Below, in pieces: positions 46,313 through 58,590 of a stretch of DNA of 64,000 nucleotides. The translations under genes and the position numbers were made by a program. The notes beneath the pieces were generated by a model, which saw only the letters and a list, made by a program, of their open reading frames with translations, made no database searches and was not told the DNA's origin. The stretch comes from Sciurus carolinensis (lineage: Eukaryota > Chordata > Mammalia > Rodentia > Sciuridae). Position 1 is the stretch's first letter. Each line of letters begins with the position of its first letter. Where the stretch lies: NCBI RefSeq assembly GCF_902686445.1, contig NW_025920104.1, forward strand, positions 4,278,001 through 4,342,000, written 5' to 3'.

Positions 46313-49133
46313 GAGTAGGAGCCCACATCCACAGCCCAGAGCACAGAGTGCAAAGCACAGAGCACAGAGGACAGAGTCAGAGCACAGACCCAGAACCCAG
46401 AGCCCAGAGGGCAGAGCACAGAGCCCAGAGCACAGACTGAGAATACAGAGCAAAAGTACAGAGACAGAGCACAGACCACAGACCACAGTGACCAGAGACC
46501 AGAGCAGGGAGCACAGTGCCCAGAGTCCAGAGCACACAGCACAGAGACCAGAGCCCAGAGCACAGAGAGCAGAGGACACAGCCAGTGCCCAAAACCAAGA
46601 CCCAGAATACAGAGACAGGACACAGAGCTCCGAGCCATGGACAGAGTACAGAGAGAAAGCACAGAGCAAGAGCCCAGAGTTCAGAATTCAGAGCACAGAG
46701 CCAGATCATATAACCAGATCAGAGAGCACAGAGCCCAGAGACAGAACCAAGAACGCAGATTGGAGAGAGGAGAGCAGAGAGACTGAGCCAGAAGAGACAG
46801 CACAAAGCACAGAGACAAGACACAGAATACACGGACAGAGCCCAGAGCCAGAGGCTAGAGCAAAAAGCTTAGAGCAGAAAGCACAGAATACAGAGCACAG
46901 AGGCCAGAGCAGAGAGCACAGAAAACAGAGCACAGAGACACGACACAGAACCAGATCCCAGGGCACAAGGCCAGAACAAACAGGACAGAGCCCAGAGCAT
47001 AGTGGAAAGAGCAGGAGTCCAGAGCCAGAGCCCAGAGTGCAGAGTTCAGAGAAAAGAGCACAGAGCACAGAGTCAGAGCACAGTTCACAGAGCACACAGG
47101 CCAGACCCAGAATCAGAGAAAGTGCCCAGAGCCAGAGCCGTGAGAACAAAGCCCAGGGAAAAGAACAGAGCACAGGGAACAGCACAGTGACCATAGACCA
47201 GAAAACAGCACAGAGCCCAGAAACCAGAGCACAGAACACAGAACAGAGAGCACAGAGAACAGAGCCTGGAGCACAGAGCCAGAGCCCAGAGCACAGAGTG
47301 CAGAGCACACAGCACAGAGCATAGAACACAAAGTGCAGAGCACAGAGACCAGAGCACAGTGTCAAGAGTAAAGAGTCAGAGCCCAGAACACAGAATGCAG
47401 AGCACAGAGCAGACTAGAGATCACACTGATCAGAAACCAGACACAAGAGCACAGACAATAGAGCACACTGATCAGAGACCAGACACCAGAGCAGAGTGCC
47501 CAGAGCCCAGAGTCCAGAGGTAAGAGTACACAGCACCGGACCCAGAGCCCAGTGCCCAAATCAATGAGCCCAGAGCACAGAGACCAGAGTATAGAGCACA
47601 GAGCCCTGAACCCAGAGCACATAGACCAGAGTATAGAGCACAGAGCTCAGAACCGAGAGCAGAGAGCACAGAGAATAGAGCACAGAACAGAGAGCACAAA
47701 ACACATAGAACAAAGTCCAGAGCACAGAACCAAGAGCAAAGAGCACAGAACACAGAACACAGAGCACAGAGACCAGACAACAGGGCACAGAGCACAGAGC
47801 TAGAGCCCAGAGCAGGAAGTACAGAGAACAGAAGACAGAGCACAGTGCCAGAGCACTGTTCCAGAGCCCAGAGTGCAGACCGCAGAACACAGAGCAGAGC
47901 ACAAAGTACAGAGAACAGCAGAGAGCACAGAGTAGGAGCCCAGAGCCAGAATCCAAAATGCAGAGTGTAGAGCACAGAGCACAGAGCATAGAGCAAGGGC
48001 CCAGAGAACAGTGACAGAGTTGAGAGCCAGATCCAGAGTATTGAGACAGAACCTTGAGCCAGAACCCTGAGCACAGAGCACAGAGCCAGAGCATTGATCC
48101 CAAGCCCAGAGCAAAGTGTGCAGAACACAGAGCCAGAACAAATAGCCAGAGCACAGATACAGAGCCCAGAAAGCAGAGTGCAGAGCACAGAGCTCAGAGC
48201 AGAAAACTGATTCAGAGCCCAGTGTGAACCCTGCAGAGCACAGAGCCAAATAACCTAGACAGAGCTCAGAGCACAGGTCCCAGAATACAGAACACCGAGC
48301 ACAGAGCACAGAGAACAGAGCACAGGCTCAGGGAACAGAGCTAGGTCTCAGAGAACAGAGATACAGTACAGAGCCTAGACCACAGTATTGAGACGGAGCC
48401 TAGAACCAGAGCCCAGTGCACACAGCGCAGAGCACAGAGGACAGAGTATGGAGCACAGAGCACAATGTGCAGCGCACAGAGACCAGAGCACAAAGCACAG
48501 AGTCAGAGACAAAGTAAAGAGCACAGACCACAGAACACAGAACAGAGAGCCTAGAGCCTAGAGCTCTAAGCCAGAGCCAGAGTACAGAGACAGAGCACAG
48601 AGCACAGATCACAGTTACCAGATCCCAGAGAACAGAGTGCAGAGCACAGAGCACAGCACACAGAGCACAGAGTACACAGCTCAGAGCACAGAGTGCAGAT
48701 CACAGAGAGCAGAGCACAGAGCACAGAAACCAGGGCACAGAGGACAGAGCCAGGATCCATAGAACAGAGACAGAGTTCACAGCCCAGACCCAGAGCACAG
48801 AGCCACTTCCAAGAGCACAGAGCACAGATAACAAGCACAGAGCACACAGCACAAATTACAGACCTGGAGCACAGAGCAAAGAGCACAGAGACCAGAGGAC
48901 AGAGCACAGAGTCGAGAGCCTAGACCCACAGTAGAGAGCCAGAGTACAAGGACAGACCAAAGAGCACACAGTACAGTGACCCAACATCAGATCACAGAGC
49001 CCAGAACCCAGGGCACATGGGACAAAGCCACAGCCAGAGTACAGAGACAGAGCAAGAGCCTGGAGCACAGTGACCAGAGTCCAGAGTCCAGAGCGGAGAG
49101 CACAGAGCCAGAGCGCAGGGCCAGAGTCCAGAG
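46313..49133 (+). repeat. Satellite block 11 (CAGAGCA)
   Basis: About 2.8 kb, ending at the palindromic switch CCAGAGCTCTG. Landmarks GTATTGAGA near 48038 and 48387. Confidence 0.93.
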
Positions 49134-49351
49134 CTCTGTGTCTGTGTTCCCGGCTGAGTGCTCTGTGCTCTGGTTTGTGCTCTTTTCTCTGGTCTCTGTG
49201 CTCTTTACTTTGAACTCTGTACTTTGTACTGTGGACTCTGGACTCAGGCTCTGTGATCTGTGCTCTGTGCTCTGGGCTCCGGGCTCTGTGCTCTGACTCT
49301 GTGCTCTGTGCTTTTTGCTCTGCACTCTGCTCTCTGGGGTCCTGCTCTGAG
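49134..49351 (-). repeat. Satellite block 12 (TGCTCTG), the shortest
   Basis: Only ~218 bp, ending at CTCTGAGACCAGA. Confidence 0.92.
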
Positions 49352-50091
49352 ACCAGATTATAGAACACAGAGCACAGAGAAACAAGCACAGTCCAGAGAA
49401 CAAAGCACAGTGCCCAGATCCCAGAGTCTAGAGCCCAGAGCCCATAATACAGAGCCCAGGGTATAGATCCAGAGTAGAGAGACAGAACACAGAGCACACA
49501 ACCCAGGATCACAGCATGGCACACAAATTACAGAGACAGGACCCAGAGCCAGAGCCTTGAGCATGGAGTGCAGATCACAGAGCACAGAGCACAGAGCCAG
49601 GACCCAGAGAACAGAGTCAGGCTTCAGGACCCAGACCAAGAGCCTTGAGACAAAGCCAGAGCCATAGCCCAGAGCACACAGCCCAGAGTACAGAGCACAG
49701 AGCCCAGAGCACAGAGTACAATGCATAGAGCACAGAGTACAGATCAAGATCCCAGAGCAGAAAACACAGAACACAGGGCACAGAGCACAGAGCACAGAGA
49801 CTGAGTCCAGAGCAAAGAGCACACAGCACAGAGAATACCATGCCCAGAGCCGAGAGCTCAGAGCACACAGCACAGAGCCAGAGCCCAGAGCACAGAGTGC
49901 AGATCACAAGGAACAGAGCAAAGAAGCCATAGCACAGAGCCCAGCATACACAGCACAGAGCCCAGAGCCTAGTGCACAAATCATCAAACCCAGAAACTAG
50001 AGTATAGAGCCCAGAGCATAGAGACCAGAGCACGGAACACAGAGCCAATAGCCAAGAGCACACAACACAGAGTACAGAGCCCAGAGCCCAG
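49352..50091 (+). repeat. Satellite block 13 (CAGAGCA)
   Basis: About 0.74 kb, including the AGTGCACAAATCATC landmark at ~49972. Confidence 0.92.
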
Positions 50092-51626
50092 GTTCTCTTT
50101 AATTTCTCTGGGTCTGGGCTCTGAACTCTGTCTCTGTACTTTGGGTCCTGGATCTGTGCTCTGTGCTCTGAGTTCTGCACTTTGCGCTCTGAGGTCTTTC
50201 TCTGAGCTCCTGCTATATTTTCTATTCTCTGTGCTCTGCGCTCTGTGCTCTGGGCTGTGTTATCTGCACTCTGGGTCTAGGTTATGGCTCTAGGCACTGT
50301 CTCAATATTCTGGGTCTGGGCTCTGAACTCGGGACTCTGGGCTCTGTGCTATCGTTTCTGGACTCTGCACTCTGTACTCTGTGCCGTGGGCAGTGCAATC
50401 TGTGCTGTGGATCTATGCCCTGGACTGTTTATTCTGGGCCCTGTGCTCTGGGTTCTGGGATTTGGGCTTTGTGCTATGGTCTCTGGACTCTGGGATCTGT
50501 GCTCTGTGTTCTGTGCTCTGTGCTCTGTTACTGTACCTTGGCTCTACTCTGTTCTCAGTGCTCTGGTCTCTGTGCTCTAAACCCTGTGCCCTGTGCTCTG
50601 TGCTTTGTGCTCTGTGCTGTGGTTCTATGCTCTGTGCTCTGTGCTCTGGTCTCTGTGCTCTGGGTTCTGGCTGTAGGATCTGTCTCAAATCTGGGTCTGC
50701 ACTCTGAACTCTGACTCTTTGCTCTGTGCTCTATGTATTGCACTCTGTGCTCTGGGCTCTGACTCTGAGCTCCGTTTCTGTAATCTGTGATCTGTGCTGT
50801 GTGCATGGGAAATGGGCTCTGTGTTCTGTCACTCTACTCTGGATCTATGCTCTGGGCTCTGTCTTTTGTCTCTGAGGTCTGGCCTCTGGGTGCTCTGTTT
50901 TCTGTGTGATGTGCTCTGTGGTCTGTGGTCTGGTAACTGTGATCTTGGTTCTGTGCTCTACCTCTGTACTCTGGTTCTGGCTCAGAGCTCTGGGCTCTGG
51001 GCTCTCTGCACTGTGTTCTGTGTTCTGTCCTCTAACTCTGTACAGTGACTAAGGTCTCTGTGTTCTGCACTCTGTGCCATGTGTTCTGTGCTTTGCACTC
51101 TGTGCTGTGACTCTGTGCTCTGTGCTCTGTACTCTTGGCTCTGGCTCTAGGCTTTGACCCAATCCTCTTGGTCTGGGCTCTGAAATCTTTCTCTGTTCTC
51201 TGAGTACTGGCACTGTGCTCTGTGCTCTGTGCTCTGTGTTCTGAACTCTGCACTCTGGGCTCTGGCTCTGGGCTCTGTCTCTGTAATCTGCACTCTATAC
51301 TGTGAGCCTGGGATGTGGGCTCTGTGTTCTGTCTGTCTACTCTGGATCTATGCTCTGGGCTCTATATTATGGACTCTGTGCTCTGGGATCTGGGATGTGG
51401 GCTCTGTGCTATGATCTCTGGTCTCTGAGTTCTATGGTGTGGGCTCTCTCTCTGAGCTCTGGTCTCTGGACTCTGTGCTCTGTGCTCTGGGCTCTGTTCT
51501 CTGTGCTCTGCACTCTGTGCCCTGGGCAATGGCACTGTCCTCTGGGCTCTGGGCTCTGGGGATTGTGCTCTCTGCTCCCGGCTCTGTACTGTGGTCTCTG
51601 TGCTCTGTTTCTGTGCTCTGGTCTCA
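50092..51626 (-). repeat. Satellite block 14 (TGCTCTG)
   Basis: Contains a segment (50.96-51.24 kb) closely like 42.58-42.90 kb (shared TCCTCTAACTCTGTACA). Confidence 0.92.
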
Positions 51627-53550
51627 GAGCAGCAACCCAGAGCCAGGGCCCAGAGAGCAGAGTGCAGAGCAAAGTGCACAGAGCAGATAGCACAGAGCCA
51701 GAACAGAGTGCACAGAGCACAGAGTCCAGTCCCAGAGTCAGAGACAGTGCCCAGAACCAGAGCCCAGATCCCAGAGCCCAGAGCAGAGATTGCAGAGCAC
51801 ATTGCTAGAGCACAGCGTCCAGAGCACAGAACACAATGACCAGAAAAAGAGCCCAGAGCACAGAGCATAAAAAACAGAGCAGGAATCCATAGTCAGAGCC
51901 CAGATTTCAGAATTCAGAGCACAGAGCAGAGAGCACATATCCAGTACCCAGAGAACAGAGACAGAGTTCAGAGCCCATATCTAGTGTATTGAGAGAAAGC
52001 ACAGAGCCAGAGCCCAGAGGACACATCTCAGAATAGAGATCACAGAGCATAGAGCCAGAGCACAGAACCCAGAAACTGGAGCCCAGAGCCCAGAGAGTAG
52101 GGCTCAGAGCCAGAGCACAGAGTCGAGAGACCAGAGACCATTGCACAGAGCACTAAGTGCAGAGCATAGAGAGCACAGCACAGTGCCCACAGTACATAGT
52201 CCAGAGACCAGAGCACACAGCACAGAGCACAGAAAACAGCAAGAGCCCAGAGCTAGAGCCCAGAGTGCAGAGTACAGAGCACAGATAACAGAGCAGAGAG
52301 CCAGGACCCAGAGAACAGAGACAGAGTTCAGAGTCACACACAGAGTATTGAAATAGAGACTAGAGACAGAGCCAAGAGCACACAGCACAGAGTACAGAAC
52401 ACAGAGTACAGAGCTGAGAGCCCAGACCCAGAGTACAGAGCCTGAGTACAGAGACAGAGCCCAGAACACAGAGCACAGTGACCAGAGACCAGAGCACAGA
52501 GCACCAAGCACAGAGTGAAGAGCTCATAGTAGAGAGCACAGAGCCCAGAGCACAGAGCACACAGCACACAGCAGAAAGCACACAGCACAGGTAAATAATC
52601 AAGAAGCCCAGAGGCCACAGCACAGAGACAGAGCCCAGAGCCCGAGCCCAGAGCCCAATCCCAGAGCCCAGATTGCAGAGCACAGAGCCAGAGTCCCGAG
52701 GCAAGAGCACAGAGCACAAAGTACAGAGCCAAGATCACATACCACAGATTACAGAGCATAGAGCTGAAAGACTACAACCCAGAGCCCAAAGGCCAGAGAC
52801 CAGAGCTAGCAACAGAGTCAGAGCACACAGCTCAGAGAACAGAGACTATAGCAGAGAGCACAGAGCTGAGCCCAGAGCCATAGTCCAGAGCACATAGCCA
52901 GAGCACAGAGCACAGAGCACAGAACACAGATTACAGAGCACAAAGCACAGAGCAGAAGCCCAGAGCCAGAGCCCAGAGAACAGAGTGAAGAGCACAGAGC
53001 AGAGACAGAGCAGAGTGCACAGAGAACAGGGCCCAGACCCAGAGTGAGAGACAGTGCATAGAGCCAGATCCCAGAGCATAGAGCACAGAGTGCAGAGTGC
53101 AGAGCACAGAACAAAGTGTACCAGAACCAGAGCACAAAATGCAGAGCCAGAGAATAGAGCATAATGCACAACGCCCAGGGATAGGGTGCAGTGCTCAGAG
53201 CACAAAGCATGGAGCACAGAACACAGAGCACAAGACCAGAGCCCAGAGCCAGAAACCACAGTGCAGAGTGCAGAGCACAGAGCACAGAGCACAGAGCCAG
53301 AACCCAAAGCACATAGCCAGAGCACAGAGCACAGAATGCATATCACAGAGTATGGAGCACAGGTACAGAGTCACAGACAGTTCCCAGAGTCAGAACTCAG
53401 AGTCAGGTCCCAGAGCACAGAAGCAAGAACACAGAGTGCAGAGCACAGAAACAGAGTCCAGAGCCCAGAGTGAAGAAAACTGGGCCAGAGCACAAAGACC
53501 AGAGCACAGAGTGCAAACACAGAGTCAGAGTCCAGGGTCAGAGTCCAGAG
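51627..53550 (+). repeat. Satellite block 15 (CAGAGCA)
   Basis: Landmarks near 51987 and 52345; ends at CCAGAGCTCTG. Confidence 0.92.
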
Positions 53551-55032
53551 CTCTGATTTGTGGCCCTGAGCTCTGGCTCTGTGCTCTGTGCCCTGGTTTG
53601 TTCACTGTGCTCTGGGCTCTGTGTTCGTTACTTTGTACTCTGGACTCTATGCTCTGTGCTATCTCTTTACTCTGGCACTGCTTCTGAGCTGTGGACTCTG
53701 GGCTCTGTGCTTTGTGTTCTGTGCTCTTGGCTCTTGGATCTGTGTTCTGGGCTCTGGTCTCTAGTCATTGTGCTTTGTGCTCTGTGCCCTGGGATCTGTG
53801 CTCTGTCATCTGCACTCTGCTCTGTAGTCTGTGCTCTGGGCTCTGGCCCTGTGCTCTAGGCTCTGTTCTCTCGGCCCTGGAGGCTGTGCTCTGGCCTCTT
53901 GTCTCTGGTCACTGTATTCTGTGCTCTGTGCTCTGTCTCTCTATTCTGGCTCTGTACTCTGGGTCTGTGCTTTGTGCTCTGACTCTGTGCTCTGGATCTG
54001 TGCTCTGAACTCTGTGCCTTGGTTCTGTCTCTAGGCTCTGTCTCAATACTCTGGGTGTGGGCTCTGAACTCTCTCTCTGTTCTCAGGGTCCTGGCTCTGT
54101 GCTCTTTGCTCTGCAATCTGCACTCTGGGCTCTGACTCTGTGTTCCTGCTCTATTCTCTGTGTTCTGTGTTTTGTTCTCTGTGCTCTATTCTCTAGGTTA
54201 TCTGCTCTGTGCTCTGTCTATTAATCTGGATCTATTCTCTGGACATTGCCCTCTAGGCTCTGAGCTCTGTTCTCTTTGCTATGCATGTTCTGCTCTGGGT
54301 TCTGACTCTGTGCCCTGCACTCTCTGCTCTGGGCTCATGGAAATGTGCCCTGGGCACTGGTTCTTGTCACCTTGCTCTTTGTTCTCTGCTCTGGGCTCTT
54401 TGCACTGGGCTATGGGCTCTGTGCTCTGTAGTCTGTGTTCTGTGTTCTGTGCTCTCACTATGTACTCTGGGCTCTGTGCTCTAGGCTCTTTGCACTGGGA
54501 TGTGTGCTGTGGTATCCAGTCACTGTGCTCTTTGCTCTGTGATTTGTCTCTGTACTCTGGATCTGTACTCTGAGTCTGGGCTCTGGGCTATGTGTTCTGT
54601 GCTCTGGTCTTTGTGCTCTGTGCTCTGTGCTATGGGCTGTGTGCTCTGGGCTCTGACTCTAGGCTCTCTCTCAGTACTCTGGGTCTGGGCTCTGAAATCT
54701 GTCTCTGTTCTCTGGTTCCTGGATCTGTGCTCTGTACTCTGTGCTTTCCACTCTGCACTCTGGGCTCTGACTCTGGGCTCCTGCTCTGTTTTCTATACGC
54801 TGTGCTCTGTGCTCACTGCCCTGTGATCTTTGATCTGAGCTCTGGACTCTGGCTCTGTGATCTGTGATCTGTGATCTGTGCTGTGGTCTCTGGGCTCTGG
54901 CCACTGGTTCTGGGCACTCTTTCTGACTCGGGGTCTGAACTCAGTGCTCTGTGCATTGTGCTCTACCTCTGTGCTCTGTGCTCTTTGTTCTGCACTCTGC
55001 GCTCTGGGCTCTGGCTCTGTACACCTGGACTG
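53551..55032 (-). repeat. Satellite block 16 (TGCTCTG)
   Basis: From ~54.25 kb it is the second copy of the 11-kb-offset duplication; it ends at CTGAGACCAGAGAACAGAG. Confidence 0.93.
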
Positions 55033-56360
55033 AGACCAGAGAACAGAGCGCAAGCAGAGTCAGAGCACAGAGTACAGAGCACAGAGCACGAGTAAAGAAC
55101 ACAGAGACTGGAGCACAGAGCCCAGAGTCCAGAGTTCAGAGCCAGAGTCAGAGCACAGAGCTCAGAGACCAGAGACCATAGCACAGAGCACAGAGCACAG
55201 TAGGCAGAGCACAGAGAGCAGTGCACAGTGACCACAGACCAGAGCAAAAAGCACAGACCCAGAGCACAGAACCATAGTACTGAGACAGAGAACAGGGCAC
55301 AGACCACAGTGACCAGAGACCAGAGCATGGAGCACAGATCCCAGAGCACAGAGGGCAAAGTACAGAGAACAGAGCAAGGATCAAAGAGCACAGAGACCAC
55401 AGACCAGAGACAAGAGACCAGAGGACAGAGCACAGAGCAGAGCAGACAAACCAGACCCAGAGTACATAGCCAGAGTACAAGGACAGAGCAAAGAGCACAC
55501 AGCACCATGACTGACACCAGATCAAAGAGCACAGAGCCCAGAGCACAAAGCAAAGAGCACAGAGTCAGAGCTCAGAGACCAGAAAATAGAGGACAGAGCA
55601 CAGAGCACATTACTTAGAGCCCAGACCCACAGTAGAGAGCAAGAATAAAAGACAGAGAAAAGAGCACATAGCACAGTGATCTGACCCTAGATCAAAGAGA
55701 ACAGATCCCAGACCACAAAGCACAGAGCCAGAGTCAGACTATAGACACAGAGAAAGAGCAAAGAACAGAGCACAGAGACAGAGCACAGAGTGCAGAGTAC
55801 ACAGCACAGAGCACAGAGCAAAGAGCACAGAGCACAGAGCACAAATAGAGAGCCAGAGCACAGTGCACAGAAAAAAGATCACAGAGCAAAAAGTATAGGG
55901 CACAGAGCACTGAGCACAGAGCACACAGGATAGAGCACAGAGCAGAAAACCCAGACACAGGTACAGAGCCAGATTACAGGGACAGAGCACAGAGCACAGA
56001 GCACAGTGACCAAAGACTAGAGCACAGAACACAGAATGCAGAGTGCAGAGCACAGATCAGAAAGACAAGAGCCCAGAACACAGAGCCAAGAAGAAGAGCA
56101 CAGAACAGAGCACAGAGTGTAGAGCCCAGAGCTCAGAGCCAGAGCAAGAGCGCAGAGTACAGAGAACAGGGACCAGAGTACACAGCAGAGAGCACAGTTT
56201 ACAGAGCTCAGAGAGCAAAGAATAGTGACCACAGAACAGAGTACAAATCACAGACCCAGAGTACAGTACCAGTTTATAGAGACAGAGAACACAGCACAGA
56301 TCTCAGTGACCAGAGACCAGAGTACCTAGCACAGTGCCCTCAGCCCAGAGCACAGAGCCC
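54255..56360 (+). repeat. Segmental duplication P, copy 2 (direct)
   Basis: Mate of 43285-45170. Includes TATGCATGTTCTGCTCTGGGTTC against TATTCATGCAGTGCTCTGGGTTC and the shared orientation switch. Confidence 0.85.
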
Positions 56361-56857
56361 AGAGCCCAGAGCACAGACATAGAGTATAGATCAAAAGTAC
56401 AGATGCAGAGCACAGATTACAGACCACAGTAACCAGAGACCACAGCATGGAGCAAAGAGTCCAGAGCACACAGCACAGAACACAGAAGACAGAGCACAGA
56501 GAACAGAGTACAGAGCACAGAGCACAGAGCCAAGAGCACAGAGCCAAGAACACAGAGCACAGAGCACAGAAACCAGAGCACAGAGACCAGAGACGAGAGG
56601 ACAGAGCAAAGAGCACAGAACCAAGAGCCCAGACCCAGAATAGAGAGCCAGCGTACAAGGACAGTACAAAGAGCACACAGCACAATGAGCTGACACCAGA
56701 TCAAAGAGCACAGAGCCCAGACCACAAAGCACAGAGCCAGAGCCAGACTATAGACACAGAGGAAGAGCACAGAGCAGAGTACAGAGCCTGAGCACAGAGT
56801 GCAGAGCACAGAGCAAAGAGCACAGAACACAGAGCCAGACCCAGGAGAGGAGCCTGG
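55033..56857 (+). repeat. Satellite block 17 (CAGAGCA)
   Basis: Continues the duplicate across the switch. It also has an internal repeat: 55.39-55.53 kb resembles 56.58-56.71 kb (AAGGACAG..CAAAGAGCACACAGCAC..TGACACCAGATCAAAGAG). Confidence 0.93.
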
Positions 56858-58346
56858 AGCTCTGGGTCTGTGCTCTTGGCTCTGTGCTCTGTGCTCTAGG
56901 CTCTGTGCTCTGTGCTCTAGTTTATAGTCTGTGCTTTGGGCACTGTGCTCTGTACCCTGGACCCTGGAATCAGTCTCTGTGCTCTGTGCTCTGTAGTCTG
57001 GGCTCTGTGCACTGGGCTCTAGCTCTGGGCACTGAGTCTTATTCTGGGTCTGGCCTAAGTGCTCTGGGCTCTGTGCTCTGTGCTGTGCACTTGGTGCTCT
57101 ACACTATGCACTCTGGGCTCCTGCTCTGTGCGTTGTGCTCTATGCTTTGTGCTCTTTGCTGTGTCTCTGGGCTCTGCACTCTGTGCTCTGGGCTCTGGGT
57201 CTGTTCTCTGTTCTTTGTGCTCTGTGCTCTGTGCTCTGGCTATGTGCTCTGGGCTCTGACTCTGGGATCTGGCTCTGTGCTCTGTGCTGTGTCTCTGAGC
57301 TCTGGTCTCCATGCTATGAGCTCTATTCTCTGGACTCTGTTCTATGCTCTCTGTGCTCATGCTCTGTGCTCTGTGCTCTCGGCTTTGTACTCTGGGCCCT
57401 GTGGTCTGTGCTCTGCACTCTGGGCTCTGGGCTCTGGCTCCATGCTTTCTGCTCTCTGCTCTGTGTTCTGTGCTCTGACTCTCTACTCTGTGCTCTGCAA
57501 TCTGTGCTCTGGGCTCTGACTCTGGGCTCTCTCTATGTTCTCTGTGCCCAGTGCTGTGAGCTCTAGGATGTGGGCTCTGTGTTCTGCCTTTGTACTCTGG
57601 ATCTATGGTCTCTGCTATGTGCTTGCTGCTCTTGTCTCTGTACTCTGTGCTCTGTGCTCTAGGATCTGGGATCTGGGATCTGTGCTCTGGGATCTGGACT
57701 CTGTACTCTCTGCTCTGGTTTCTGGTCACTGTCTTGTGTTTGTGCTATGGATCTAGGCTCTGCCTCAATAATCTGGGTCTGGGCTCTGAAATCCGTCTCT
57801 GTTCTCTGGGTCATGGCTCTGTGCTCTGTGCTCTGCACTCTGCACTCTGCATTCTGGGCTCTGGTTCTGGGCTCCCGCTCACTTCTCTCTGCTCTCTGCT
57901 CTGTTATCTGTGCTCTGTGCCATGTGCTCTATGTTCTGCACTCAGCACCATGGGCTCTGGATCAGTTCTCCGGCTCTGTTCTCTGTCTTCTGTTCTCTGC
58001 ACTGTATGCTCTGGACTATGGTACTGTGCTCTGTGCTCTGTGATCTGGTCACTGTGCTCTGTGCTCTGTGGTCTGAGCTCTGGGCTATGTGCTCTGGGCT
58101 GACTCTGGGCTCTGTCTCAATATTCTGAGACTGGGCTCTGAACTATGTTTCTGTTCTCTGGGTCCTGGCTCTGTTCTCTGTGCTCAGTGTTCTGCAATCC
58201 CCAGGCTGGTTTCTGGCTCTGGACTCTTTCTCTGTTCTCTGTACTCTGTGCTGTGATCCTGGGATGTGGGCTCTGTGTTCTGTCTCTGTATTCTGGATCT
58301 ATGCTCTGTGTTCTGGGCTCTGGGCTCTGGGCTCTGGGCTCCAGTC
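56858..58346 (-). repeat. Satellite block 18 (TGCTCTG)
   Basis: Two TCTCAATA-type landmarks (about 57763, 58116) about 350 bp apart. Confidence 0.92.
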
Positions 58347-58590
58347 TCACAGCAGGAGCCCAGAGCCAGTACCTAGAGTACAGAGTGCAGAGCAAAGAGC
58401 ACAGAGCATGGTACTAGAGCACAGTGCATAGAGCACAGATCACAGAGTCCAGACACAGAGTCTGAACCCGGGCCCAGAGCCAGAACCCAGAGCACAGAGC
58501 CCAGAGCACAGATCACAGAGCACAGAGTCAGATCCCAGAGAATAGAGACAGAGTTCAGAGCCCAGACACAGAGTATTTGGAGAGAGCCTG
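58347..58590 (+). repeat. Satellite block 19 (CAGAGCA)
   Basis: Short ~245-bp block ending with AGTATTTGGAGAGAGCCTG, a GTATTGAGA-type landmark truncated at the switch. Confidence 0.92.
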
